Source of the DNA: Rhabdornis inornatus
Taxonomy: Eukaryota > Chordata > Aves > Passeriformes > Rhabdornithidae
Assembly (NCBI GenBank): GCA_013397075.1
Contig: VWZS01000638.1
Span: 1,684,644-1,748,643, forward strand
Direction: 5' to 3'
Length of the DNA stretch: 64,000 nucleotides
Positions within the stretch are counted from its first letter, which is position 1, and each line of letters begins with the position of its first letter. A program made the translations under genes and the position numbers. Below, piece after piece: positions 28,401 to 37,502 of this stretch. The notes beneath the pieces are model-generated. The model worked only from the letters and a program-made list of their open reading frames with translations, did not search any database and was not told where the DNA came from.

Positions 28401-31400
28401 CAGGTTGCTGTTTCCTGTGCCGTGTACTCAATGTGAGGTAAAGGGTCTCCTCTGTAATGAAGAGAAGAAATATGACACACATCTCAAAATTTTAAGTTCG
28501 GTGTCCAATTTTTTTTACCTGCACCATGAATTTTTGCCATAATAAAAATAGAAACAGCAAAATAGTAAATAATGAACCATCTATTTTTCTTGGTTGGCTC
28601 TAATGTGGGTATTGTCCCTTCTCTTACAATGTGGGGAGGAAACAGAGGGATACATAAGAAAGGGAGCTGTGTTCTGGTTCACAGATGGAATAAGAGACCT
28701 CTAGGCTTGCAATCACCTCTGCTGAAAGCAATCTAGCAAGCAAAATACAGTGTGTGCCTGGAGAGGCCCTCCCTGGAGCCTGTGATCAGCACAGCACCAT
28801 CACGGAGAAGCTTTCATAAACCCATGAGCAGAGAGCTGCCCAGGCATTCGCTGCATGGTTAGCCCTGGTTCTCTGACGAGTAGTCTTTTCTCCTTGTCCT
28901 CCCTGCTGCTTCTTCTGTAGCTGTGAGTCAGTTCAGTTCTGCTTTTGGGCTGCTCTGAGTGGTGCTGAGTCTCATATTTGGTGGAAGAGAGAAAACTATT
29001 CAGAAGTCTCACAAGACTTCCGAGACTCCACCAGTTCTTGGATACCATGAGGCTGATAATCCACGACCTGTTGTACCTACACCTTTGATTTACCCTATCA
29101 GAAAGCAGTGTAGTTCTGGTGAAGGTTTGCACATAAAGGTAGAAACATTTTCCATCACTTACACAAGAACTGAGAGCTTTTTATGTTTTTAAGTAGTTAG
29201 TGTGCATAGACAGAGAAGTTTAAAAAGGCAAATAACAAAAATAGTAGATCGCTTCCCACTGTCAAAAAGTTGTTCATAAATATTGTTCTTCAAATTTCCT
29301 TTAAGAAGATTAGCCTCAGCTCAGGACTGAGTCATGAAAGGAATTTGAAAATTGAAATAGAGGGTCATATTGCAATCACTTCTGCTAAAACAAAATCCAT
29401 CACTGGTTTGAGATATGTGAATGAAATCTTAAGATGTTTATCTTAAAATGTATTTGCTGAATCATCACAAAACTTTGTATGGAGTGAAAGCTTTTGTGGC
29501 TGAATTTTGTTGTCTCAAAAATGGCCCCACTGATACATTGACAAAATATTACATCTCTGACATTTCTTGCATGTGAACTCTTAAAGTATGTGTGGGCCAC
29601 TGAACTTTCCCTTCAGCAGCTTTGTACTTACGCTCTGTAGCTAAAGGCCAGGTCAGCAAAGAATGCCCTCCGTTTGTTATACTCCAGGTCAGAGTAACCC
29701 TGGGTTAGAAAATAATTAGGAAAAAAGCTTTTATATTATGAGAGATCTGTGGGCATAAGTAGAAATCATCAGAACTGCTACTGGATCTCTGGGAAGTACA
29801 GGCTCCCCATTCGATTCTCACTGCCCATTTATTACTATGTTGTGCTAAAGACAGACTCAGTGGTATCTGTTTAAAGGGTAAGTTTACCTACAGAATATCA
29901 GCATTTTCTTTCTGTTCCTTCTGTGTTCACTAGAATTAAAACTTCAAGCAGGCTTTGCCAGCTATTGAATATGCATATAGACATGGAATCACATTCCTTT
30001 TAATTTTACATCATTCATAATAAGAATTAAAACTTAAATCTGGAACTGTGTGCTAACATAACTCATAAAACAGTGTTGATCAGCATCACTGTACAAATAT
30101 TTATTATTCTAAAATATTCAGCATTTACTGGAACCACTTTGTATACTACGAGCCAAATTTGTCCCTTAGGTTTATTCACATAATTTTTAGTGTAGCAATA
30201 ATACCAGTAACCCTGCAGTTAATGAGTATTGTGTCCATGAAACTGAGGAAAGGGCTGGATCCTGAGAACGTGTTTATTTTGTGTTGTGGATAATACGCTC
30301 TTTCAGGTGCCACCCTAGCTTGTCAGTGTCTGTAACAAGTCCATGCAAAACACATGAAAAGCTGTTGGGCCAGACTCACATCGATGCTGTGACATCTCAG
30401 CTTTGTCCCTGTGGGCTCTGTACCCACCCTCTGTGCAGCAGGAGCCTCCCTGGGGGCCCTGCAGACAGTGACAGGGTAGCCCAGAAACTGGTGTCACAGT
30501 GACATCAGTTTGATTGTTTTGGTCAGTAAGGCACAAACTGAAGGTCTGGAGATAAACAACCCAAACTGTCTATTTGGTAGGAAATGTACATGCAAAATCT
30601 TTGCTGAGCTACCTGTACATCAATTTTTTTGTGCTTTCCTCCAGACTCTCCATTTTTGAGCCCTGCTCAGAAGCCTGGAAAATCAGCCCACGCTGTGCTC
30701 TCTCCTGCTACAGACAAGTGATGTTCAATGCCTGAGGTAACTTGTTTTCAACTTGTTAGGTACTTCTAAATTGCACTATGTTCTGCAATTTAGATTTATC
30801 CCCACTCAATACTTCAGTAACTCAGCACCACTGCTGCTTTCTCGCAACCTCTTCAGTGCTCACACCTTCTATTTGGCAAAGGATGAGGGGAACTTAGTCC
30901 AGTTCAAAGAATTCCCTATGTGTGTTTATTTATCTAATGAGAAACAGCCGAAGAGTTAGCTCAGGAAAATTACAAATACTTGGACGGTTTGTATCAGAAA
31001 GAAATAAGGAAGAATGAAAGATGTCTGGTTAAGGAGGATATTAAGCTCTCCTAGAGTTTTATATCTGAATAAGCATTTCTCAAAAATAGAAGATAGACTT
31101 ATAGACTTGGAAAGGTCTATTTCATATTACACAGAACTGTACACAGCTCACAACAAATGGTGTAGGTTATGAAAGGGACTAAATAGAATTCAGACATGTA
31201 GAAAAGGGAAGGACAAAATCTTTCTTGTAAGTTCTGTTGACCCATGTCTACATCTTCACTGCATTTCTCAGTGCAAAGCATGTCTTCTTTTTTTCCTATT
31301 CATGCATCCCTTCTATGTGATGATTGACAGAAAAATGCTTCTGTGACCTGCCTTATCAAGTGACAAACAGCCTCTTGGAGTCCCTTTTGTGTCTGTGCCT

Positions 31401-34400
31401 AACTCACATCTCACCTCTACTAAAGCCAGGAAACTCATGAGAAACAGGAGTTTGATTGTTTGTTTGCTCCAAGTCCTTTGCCTTACTATCACCACTAGAG
31501 CTGGACTCTAGAGTGCATTTTTCTTTCCCTCTCCTAGGAGTCTGTGCTTAGGGCATGGTTAAGAGTGCACACATAAATCTGTTACAGTAAAACCCTTTTT
31601 GTGGTCCATTTCTGCAGGGACTCATGCAGTCCCTAATTCCACTGAAGATAAGCTTTTATCTGCTCCTGTATTTTTTTCTCTTTTTTCATGAGTATTTCTT
31701 TACTCCTGAAGTTTCCCTTACAACAATCTCCCTACAGAGGGTTTCTCTTTTAAAGATGAAATAATAGTAGTATTAAACTTACAGGGTGATCATGGTCCAA
31801 ACTGGGATCATATTTAGTGATCAGATGGTGACACTTGTCCAGATCTTGGATTTTTCTGGGGAACCAGGGTACTGGAGAGAAAGCAGAAAGAGTTAAATGA
31901 GAGAGAATTAAATAAATTTTAGAAGACAGAGAAAATAAAAGCTGTGCTGAAGATTACAAACTTTCTTTTCGTCAGTATCTAAGAATATGAATATCTACAT
32001 GTTGCCATAATTGCTGTACATCTCAGTAGTTGACTTGTTTCCTGACCAAATCGGCAAATTGAATGAAAAATTATCTGAAATTAGCTTGCTGTGATAATCT
32101 CTGAGTTTTAGTTACTAGAAACAATTTTTAAAGGCAAAAATATTTTTTAGATCAAATGTGTTTTCTGTTTGACACAGGACAACACATTTATTCCTACATT
32201 CTGGATTTAAGAATATATTTTAATCTTGTCTTAAGATCTTAAAGCAGTCTTACATTTTCATACCTTTAAAAATGAAACAGTATTTTTAAAGGAAAATATG
32301 AAATTTCTAGAATTTCTAGAAAGCAAACAGGTGAAGAAGAATCTTCAAGATTTTCCTTCTGGGTCTTTTTTTTTTTTTCCCAAGCAACATTATTCTTTAG
32401 CTATATTTCCAAACAGCTTCTTTCTTATGAAGTGGGAAGCTTTTGAAGTGACTAAAATTAAAATAAAATGTGATCATTTTAATTTAAATGCCAGTATTTA
32501 TGAGAAAATCATTTGAAAAGAAGTGCTGGAAAAACACTTAATATTGCTTTCCAAGGTCAGACTGATGCTGTAATCAGACTTTCTGTGTTACAAGTCAGAA
32601 AGGTCCATTTGGTCACCTTAGTCTCATACTGGACAAAACATCCAGCATCTCTCTATTGAATGGTAAATTTAATTTTTGCTGTATTATGTTACATCCAAGC
32701 ACATCAAGTTTAGAGAAGTACAAATCTAAAAATACCTTCAGATGTAGGGGAAATTATAGTTTTTTCATGCATTATGACCAATTCTGTGATAAGTAGGAAT
32801 AAATACCAGTCTCACAGATGCCTTATGTGCACCCAGAACTTTTTTCTGAGCCTTTACCTCTGGCTGTACCAGTGGTTCTGCGTGCAAGGTACCTTTCCTG
32901 CCATCTATTTCCATATCCCCTCAAAACCTGTACCTGATCACAGCTGCCCCAGTGTGTCCCCATACACATCTTGCCTGTTCCCTACAGAAAAAACAAAACA
33001 TAAACACACCTTCTTTTAACAGTGCCATGTTTTTATTGTAGTTCCAAGGCCTGGCACATCCAAAACCTCTCAAATCCCAAGGAAATCCTAAAGAAATGCT
33101 TCTCCAGCTCTCAAACCCTCTTTGGCTCCCCAGTTTCTTTGATAACAGTGATGCCCTGTTGATACGCCCACAGTTCCTGAGAACAGCTTGTGAGGACTGA
33201 GGGCTGTGTCTCATTGTTAGCCTGAGAGTGCATTTCAAACAACACCCAAAGGTGCCCAAACACCTGTGGGTGTGTAAGTTAAAAGTGCTCTGGGAATATC
33301 TGTCTGGCCTTGTCAAGGGAGGGAAACTCCATGGCAATTCTGTATTCAGAGAACTCAGTCTGTGAGCTGGACCTTCAGCCTTCTCATCTGTCATCCTCAG
33401 GATTGCATTAGTGGTCTCTAACAGCTGTATTCACCCATTGCTGCCTGCAAACAGGAAAAATACCTGTCTGCCTCTGTGTTTGTCTTGGAGCAATCACTGC
33501 TCTGCACAGCTTTCAGCACACACTCTTTCTGTCATTGAGGAGTTCCTAGTTTATCCTCAGCTTCTTGTTCTGCTGCTCTATCCTTCTCATCTCTCTATTT
33601 GCTGGAACACTTCTCACCTCAGTTCCACTGGCTACAACGAAGTGCCTCTCTTTCTGCACCAATGGCAATGGAAAGCAGCCATGCAGAGACAAATAATGAA
33701 TGCACACTCACTGGCTTTCCAGACAAATTGAATCACTATTACGAAGCTGAAGCTAAAACTAAAAAAGTTACTCTAAAAGAACTGCACTAAGACACGCATA
33801 CATTTCTTACCTTTGTCTTCTCTGCTGGTTTTCACATCCTTTGCTACTCTCTTTAAGGAGGTGATAAGGATACCAACATCAGCACTGTGAACTTCACATT
33901 CAACAAAAATGTCAAGATCATCCACAGAGTTCTTGGGCTTTTCGGCTTGACGGGTTTCAAAGTGATGGATTTGAGTTTCAAACATCTGCAAGAGCCAGGT
34001 GTTCATATGATGAAGCTTCTCCAAAGACTGAAAATCCAGGTAAGACATTTCTACAATGTCTTTAAAAGGTGACTAAAAGAGGTATTAACTGGAAGTGCGT
34101 GTTAAGCAATGTAGTCCAATAAAGTCTGGTTTGCAAAGAGCTAAAATACAGACAGAGCTAAAGATTAAACACTATAGCATTGGGTAGAGAAAGAAGGATG
34201 TGAAAGATGGGATACTGTTGACTGTAGAATTTCATTTGTGCAGATAGCAGATAAGGGGCTGGGTAACTTAAAACCCTGCCAGAATGAAAGCAGATCTATT
34301 GATGTATAATAGCACCATAATCATTAAATAATTTTGAAAAATAAGTAACAAGTACGATACTTTTCTTTAGAGTTATTAATTTTCCCAGATAAGAGTGAGC

Positions 34401-35070
34401 ACCTGGTAGGGGTACTTCAGTGCCCAGACTACATAACGCCTGTGTGGTTCACAGCCCATCTAGTCTTTGTATCTCCTGCCAAATATGCGGAGAAAATTCA
34501 CTGGTTTCTGACATCCCCACAGTCTGAGTGCCTGAAATGCTGGCCACCACAACTGCTAGAAAGAAACAACTGATTGGTATCTGGTCTAAACAGCCCTTGC
34601 ATGAAGTGGTGATTTTTCTAAAAGACTGTGCCCAGACGCTCCCCCCCTCCCTCCAGAGCACTCTCCCTCTTCGCCATGAGAGCAGACCACCTCTCTGAGC
34701 AGCTGGAGCAAAAACAGGACAGTGAGAAAGGGGAAAGGCAGCATGAGGTGTAAGTCAGGCAGGGAGCAGGAGAAGGGAGAGTGAAAGGGGGACAGATGCA
34801 GACTGGGAGACGTGAAGACAGTGGGGACAGAAGAGAGGGCTCAGCAAAGGAAGGGGATGTTGAGGTCTGTACCTCAAAGGCTTCAGCTGCCTTAGAGAGC
34901 TCAGTCTTCCTCACGTTGTAGAGGGTGAGGGTCAGGATGAGAGAAGCTCTGTCCTCCTCCGTGTTGGAGTCCAGGGGGCCTTGGCTGGTTAATGACTCTA
35001 CGCCACACACCTCCTTCTCCTTGTTGGCCTCTTCTTTTGGGCCTGACATCCCCACCAAATCAGTCTTCAT
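7312..35070 (-). CDS. TH2: Tyrosine hydroxylase 2 (TH2-like), complete, 12 coding exons
   Basis: Tyrosine 3-monooxygenase: a cytosolic, tetrahydrobiopterin- and Fe(II)-dependent enzyme that converts L-tyrosine to L-DOPA, the first step of catecholamine synthesis. Coding exons (minus strand, 5' to 3'): 34873-35070, 33811-33985, 31783-31871, 29632-29699, 28401-28451, 24720-24865, 20212-20347, 19498-19567, 17765-17821, 14705-14800, 9098-9231, 7312-7471. All have GT-AG borders and phases that join in frame, giving 459 residues and a TAA stop. Residues ~45-125 form the regulatory ACT-type domain (FETQIHHFETR). Residues ~125-400 form the catalytic core with HELLGH (iron ligands His292, His297) and FTVEFGL (Glu337). 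The C-terminal tail is the tetramerisation helix. Asp386 in HPYQDQAF matches rat TH Asp425, the tyrosine-specificity residue. TH2 rather than TH1 is inferred from its position just 3' of PAH; sequence alone shows only the TH family. The start is the first in-frame ATG; an additional upstream exon cannot be excluded. The N-terminus lacks the RRxS phosphorylation motif of TH1. Confidence 0.92.
8455..8525. repeat. A-rich low-complexity tract
   Basis: Runs of A with scattered C on the plus strand. It may be the tail of an eroded retroelement; no element was recognised next to it. Confidence 0.8.
8725..8800 (+). repeat. Possible MIR/CORE-SINE relic
   Basis: ATGTGGCCTTGGGTAAATCA resembles the MIR segment TGTGACCTTGGGCAAGTCA and is followed by a CTTC-rich stretch as in MIR. 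Short and diverged. Confidence 0.3.
9098..9231 (-). CDS. TH2: TH2 coding exon 11 (substrate-specificity loop)
   Basis: 134 bp, as in PAH exon 11. It encodes YALSNKPEHKPFDPE through FIAENLEDAKVKL. HPYQDQAFQPVYF carries the Asp equivalent to rat TH Asp425. The acceptor GCTACAAAG has a weak pyrimidine tract. YALS replaces the usual YCLS/HCLS. Confidence 0.94.
10466..10707. repeat. A/C-only low-complexity tract, (AAAC)n/(AAC)n
   Basis: About 240 bases in which the plus strand is almost purely A and C, with no G from about 10471 to 10707 and only two or three T. It includes (AAAC)n, (AAAAC)n and an (AAC)n run near 10641-10667. The complementary strand encodes long Val/Phe/Leu/Cys/Gly-rich frames that are artefacts. 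Confidence 0.92.
11891..11927. repeat. 19-bp tandem duplication
   Basis: ATCAGCTAAATGAGAGG occurs twice at a 19-base spacing, nearly perfect. Confidence 0.8.
14705..14800 (-). CDS. TH2: TH2 coding exon 10 (third iron ligand)
   Basis: 96 bp, as in PAH exon 10. It encodes LYWFTVEFGLCKQNGLIKAY, then GAGLLSSYGELM. Glu337 of the prediction (in FTVEF) is the third iron ligand. Acceptor TTATTTCCAG, donor GTATGT. Confidence 0.97.
14801..17764. other. TH2 intron 9
   Basis: 3 kb of AT-rich intron. It contains an open plus-strand frame of 164 codons (15083-15577) with no recognised domain; see findings. No repeat family recognised. Confidence 0.65.
17765..17821 (-). CDS. TH2: TH2 coding exon 9
   Basis: 57 bp, in phase, as in PAH exon 9. 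It encodes DIGLASLGSSEEEIEKLAT, a helix next to the active site. Donor GTAAGT. Confidence 0.97.
17822..19497. other. TH2 intron 8
   Basis: 1.7 kb. It contains a two-copy 17-bp direct repeat (18746-18779). Nothing else recognised. Confidence 0.65.
18746..18779. repeat. 17-bp tandem duplication
   Basis: GGGACCTACATCATGTT is followed immediately by GGGACCTACATCATCTT, one mismatch. Confidence 0.85.
19498..19567 (-). CDS. TH2: TH2 coding exon 8 (iron-binding HELLGH)
   Basis: 70 bp, as in PAH exon 8. It encodes DCCHELLGHVPMLADKEF followed by AQFSQ. The two histidines of HELLGH (His292 and His297 of the prediction) are the family's iron ligands. Acceptor TTATTTTCCAG, donor GTGAGA. Confidence 0.97.
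19568..20211. other. TH2 intron 7
   Basis: 644 bp. I see no repeat, RNA or extra exon in it. Confidence 0.7.
20212..20347 (-). CDS. TH2: TH2 coding exon 7
   Basis: 136 bp, as in PAH exon 7. It encodes ERTGFQLRPAAGQLSARDFL, then AFRVFQCTQYIRH and SPMHSPEP, all characteristic of TH. RTGFQLRP and the CTQYIRH strand line the pterin and substrate pocket. The donor is GTAAGT. Confidence 0.97.
20348..24719. other. TH2 intron 6
   Basis: 4.4 kb. It contains short (AAAC)n/(AAAAC)n stretches near 21247-21266 and 21375-21398 and a CR1 fragment (22556-22700). No other exon recognised. Confidence 0.7.
22556..22700 (+). repeat. CR1 LINE fragment (forward orientation)
   Basis: CAAGGGGAGGTTCAGAATGG, then ACATTCAGAAGCATTTATTT, GGTGGTCAAGCACTGAAATA and TTTAAGAGGAGTTTAAGAAC follow the CR1 consensus order near its 3' end. 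Diverged, and the terminal repeats are not clear. Confidence 0.85.
24720..24865 (-). CDS. TH2: TH2 coding exon 6
   Basis: 146 bp; 51 + 146 equals the 197 bp of PAH exon 6. It encodes REVYRKLRSLYPTHAC, then CGYQEDNIPQLQVVSRFLK, the pterin-binding side of the core. The acceptor is TTTGATTTTCAG and the donor is GTCAGT. A second GTAAGT 35 bp upstream of the acceptor makes the sequence look open further 5', but that upstream stretch has no family similarity. Confidence 0.96.
25709..25744. repeat. T-rich tract and (ATT)n microsatellite
   Basis: A run of T leads into about six ATT units on the plus strand. Confidence 0.85.
27240..27395 (+). repeat. MIR SINE relic
   Basis: In order: GATGGCAGTGTGGTTGAGG, GGATTTAAATCCTGGCATTA, GTGATTTAGGGCAAATTACT and a GGTTTTCAGTTGCACAATTA end. 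These match the tRNA-derived head, core and CTCAGTTTCC-type tail of MIR. Old and diverged, as expected of an amniote-wide element. Confidence 0.6.
28401..28451 (-). CDS. TH2: TH2 coding exon 5 (51-bp microexon)
   Basis: A 51-bp exon encoding GDPLPHIEYTAQETAT, with split codons at both ends (GC|A and TG|G for Trp). The acceptor is TCTTCATTACAG and the donor is GTGAGT. It is the counterpart of GDPIPRVEYTAEEIAT in TH1 and of the first quarter of PAH exon 6, so TH2 has an intron here that PAH lacks. The usual Ile-Pro-Arg is Leu-Pro-His. Its length is a multiple of three and the phase is the same on both sides, so skipping it would keep the frame while removing 17 residues. Confidence 0.93.
28452..29631. 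other. TH2 intron 4
   Basis: 1.2 kb. No repeat, RNA gene or extra exon recognised. Confidence 0.65.
29632..29699 (-). CDS. TH2: TH2 coding exon 4
   Basis: 68 bp, identical in length to PAH exon 5. It encodes GYSDLEYNKRRAFFADLAFS and then YR plus two bases of the next codon. The acceptor is TTTTCTAACCCAG and the donor is GTAAGT. It aligns with [20 protein letters not shown] of TH1. Confidence 0.95.
29700..31782. other. TH2 intron 3
   Basis: 2.1 kb of AT-rich intron. Nothing recognised. Confidence 0.65.
31783..31871 (-). CDS. TH2: TH2 coding exon 3 (start of catalytic domain)
   Basis: 89 bp, the same length as PAH exon 4. It encodes VPWFPRKIQDLDKCHH and the rest of the linker into the catalytic core. 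The acceptor is TTTCTCTCCAG and the donor is GTAAGT. DLDKCHH is the TH form, where PAH has ELDRFAN. Confidence 0.96.
31872..33810. other. TH2 intron 2
   Basis: 1.9 kb. A minus-strand open stretch at 32921-33394 (157 codons without a stop) has no family motif and is treated as chance. No repeat recognised. Confidence 0.65.
33811..33985 (-). CDS. TH2: TH2 coding exon 2 (ACT-like regulatory domain)
   Basis: 175 bp, residues 67-124 plus one base. The acceptor is GGCTCTTGCAG and the donor is GTAAGAAATG. FETQIHHFETR corresponds to FEAKIHHLETR of TH1, and DLDIFVECEV to the following beta strand. This exon identifies the gene as TH family rather than PAH or TPH. Confidence 0.95.
33986..34872. other. 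TH2 intron 1
   Basis: 887 bp. Purine-rich on the plus strand from about 34660 to 34870. No further feature seen. Confidence 0.65.
34873..35070 (-). CDS. TH2: TH2 coding exon 1 (N-terminal regulatory tail)
   Basis: Encodes residues 1-66, ending in AAEAFE, and closes with donor GTACAG. The end aligns with the TH1 segment ending in VKVFE; the remainder is divergent and acidic (KEEANKEKE). The frame stays open upstream to a TGA near 35272, but no in-frame ATG precedes 35070, so Met at 35070 is the working start. The ATG at 35108 opens a 13-codon ORF in another frame whose TGA overlaps the start as ATGA. A cryptic 3' splice site (TTCCATTCAG at about 35109) could instead make this a second exon. 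Confidence 0.75.
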
Positions 35071-35108
35071 TGAGAGATAGGGGAGTGGATTGCCGTAGCC
35101 AGAAACAT
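35067..35108 (-). promoter_or_regulatory. Short upstream ORF overlapping the TH2 start codon
   Basis: If transcription begins near 35222, the first ATG is at 35106-35108. It opens a 13-codon frame whose TGA (35067-35069) overlaps the proposed TH2 ATG (35068-35070) as ATGA. Such an arrangement can lower or couple translation of the main frame. It depends on the unproven 5' end. Confidence 0.3.
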
Positions 35109-35246
35109 CTGAATGGAAACCGCCTGAGGGTGTGGGAGCAATGGCAAGGGGAATTGGTGGGACTGGAGATGCAGTGTGTGTGTGTGGTGAGCTCAGAGCT
35201 GCCAGAAGCTGGGACACAAGCTGGTTGCTGTGTGAGGCAGAGGGAC

Positions 35247-35257
35247 ATTTATATTGG
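35247..35257 (-). promoter_or_regulatory. Candidate TATA/CCAAT core promoter of TH2
   Basis: On the minus strand the sequence CCAATATAAAT lies about 180 bases upstream of the proposed TH2 start codon. A start site 25-30 bases downstream would fall near 35222, inside the reading frame that leads into coding exon 1. This is a sequence match only, with no transcript evidence. No cAMP-response element like the one in the TH1 promoter was seen nearby. Confidence 0.35.
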
Positions 35258-36910
35258 CCGTGCCAGACACATCAAGGGAAGTCAGCAGTGTAGGATGTGC
35301 GCAAGAGCCCAAGACAGCCCTCCTCCCCTGGGTAACTTCAAAGTGCAGTCCTCCTGCTCTGTTTGAAGGTGTCTGCAAGCTGTTCAGCCCTGGATAGGGG
35401 TTCCTTTGTGGAGAGGCAATCAATTAGCCCGAGCTCCACTTATATCTGGCAGTCTGGACTGACTGGCACAGTATTTGAGACTGTCCTTCATCCCCACTCT
35501 CTCTTACCTCACTGGGACTCTCTCTGTATTATCTATATCCCCAATGAACCAATGGGCTCTTCTCCCAAATCACAGCCCAATCCAAGTGTTGTCTCCTCTG
35601 CACAGACACAATTCTGGGAGTGCCAGAGAGACCTCTGCCAGAGTCAGAATTCGTTGTCTGCTTCTGAGCTTTTCTTACCCACAGGATCTGAACCTGTTCT
35701 ACCCTACCCCTCCAAGAGAGGACCGCTGCCTCCAGGCTACATTCCTCCATTGGAACTTGTTTCTGTCATGATTTTACCTTCAGCGAAGTAGACTCTCAAA
35801 AAGACCAGGGTCACATCTTTCTTGTGTGTGGCAGGACAAGCTGCAGGGGGATTTAGCTGTGCTCCTGACAGGGTGGGCACATCTTCCCTTCCCTTACACT
35901 TGACATAAAAAAGCTATTTCTGGATATGAGCACCCATATCTTCATACCTCAAGTTACAGTGTGCCAGTTACCCAGTGAAAGTCATCCTGCAGGTCCAAAG
36001 ACAAGACCACCCCTCTGGCCTCCCTTTGCAGATGGAGCTATTTTTTATGTGCCCCTTAGCTTATCCTGGCTCTGTCACACCTGTAAGTGTTATCACGCTC
36101 TTACCTCTTCCCTGGCCAGGGTAGATAAAGACAGTATAAGGAAATATTGTTCTCTAACGATCATGACACCACCATGTTTTCCCTTGGGCCTAGACAGGGC
36201 ATGGGGAAGTTCTATTTCCCAGCTGACAGACAAACCCTAGGTGAATTTCACAGCACTGTGCCCAGGAGGGAGGTCTCAGCATCCTGAGGAATGTTGGCTC
36301 CTTCAGACCTCAGGTGCAGTGGCCATGCGGGGTGTAGTGGGTACCAGCCTAGGAAGAGGGGTGTCCCAGCCATGCAGGGCAGGCCACTGTCTGCCATGCA
36401 GAACCCACCCCTGATGCAGGACCCATCTCTCATGCACACTGCAGCACCCTCCTGGCCTGGCTTGTGTCCCAGGTGACTCTAGGAGGGCAAGGGGGCAATG
36501 CAGAGGTGGTTGAATGGCAGCTGCAACTGAATTAGTTGGGTGGAGAAACGGGCTTTAAGAGGAAAAAAGCTCTTCCCACTCCCATGTTCCCCCAGCAGTA
36601 GTGGCAAGCCTGGGCACAGGAGAAGAAGGCCATGCCTGATCACCACAAACAACCTGCCCTGTTTTTATCTGCTACCATTGCAGATATCTTTATCCTGTAT
36701 GAGCAGAGAGCCACACATTTGAGAAGGATGAAGCATTAATATTTTTAGTTTATTTATGCTAATTTAGATGGTTACATCCAAACATCAAAATGTCTTCTCT
36801 GACAGCTGCCAGCACAGTCTGAAGCAGCAGAGGGAGGTTTAAAAAGAATGCATTCCTGTGGACTGCTCCTGTGCATAATCCCTTTTTCAGTAATTTCTGC
36901 ATTCTGTGGT

Positions 36911-37502
36911 GTAGGATCGGTGGTGGTCTGGATGGTTGGGACTGACGGAGAGATCTCTAAAGCCAGGTGTTGGAACTTGTGGTTTATTGCAAAGGGCTTG
37001 GGTAGAAGGCCCTGCTTGGAGCTGCCAGCCGCAGCTCGGTGCAGGGCTATGAGAGCAGCAGGGCAAGAGTAAAGATAGGGGTAAGAGAGCGAGGTTCTCG
37101 TTGCAATACATTAAATCTTCTTCTGTGTTGAATATTCTAATTTTCACTAACCAATCTAATATAAGATACAAATCCTATAGCATTTACATACAGCCTATAA
37201 GAATTATTACATTACCATACTGTGTTACACTTTAAACCCTAAAAACGACTCTTTGGGTCCTCTCTGCCAAGCTAGTAGGGTCTTCTCTGACCCTTGAACC
37301 TGTCTGCAAGCAGAGGGAATTGTTCAATCAAGAGGGGATTACTTTCAGCTGCCTGTGCTATTGTTTCCTAGTTGTTCAGTAACTAAGGTTTGGTATCTCA
37401 AAGATGGCTTTCATTTCAATCTCGCTTATAGCTTCCATATTCTTGAAATCTTTTGCCAGGCAGTCATATTTATAAGGTTTTCCAGTTTCATCTTCCCCAA
37501 CA
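36911..37502 (-). mobile_element. Probable solo LTR of a passerine-type endogenous retrovirus
   Basis: I recognise AAGCCAGGTGTTGGAACTTG, GTGGTTTATTGCAAAGGGCT and GAGAGCGAGGTTCTCGTTGC from LTRs widespread in songbird genomes. This recall is not a database match. On the minus strand AATAAA lies at 36983-36988. The right edge CCCCAACA at 37502 would give the TG start of a minus-strand LTR. The left edge is uncertain, no target-site duplication was established, and no gag, pol or env coding sequence lies next to it. Confidence 0.55.

Noticed and set aside
32921..33394. Minus-strand open stretch of 157 codons in TH2 intron 2
   Set aside because: No conserved motif, no in-phase splice sites joining it to TH2 exons 2 and 3, which already join correctly.
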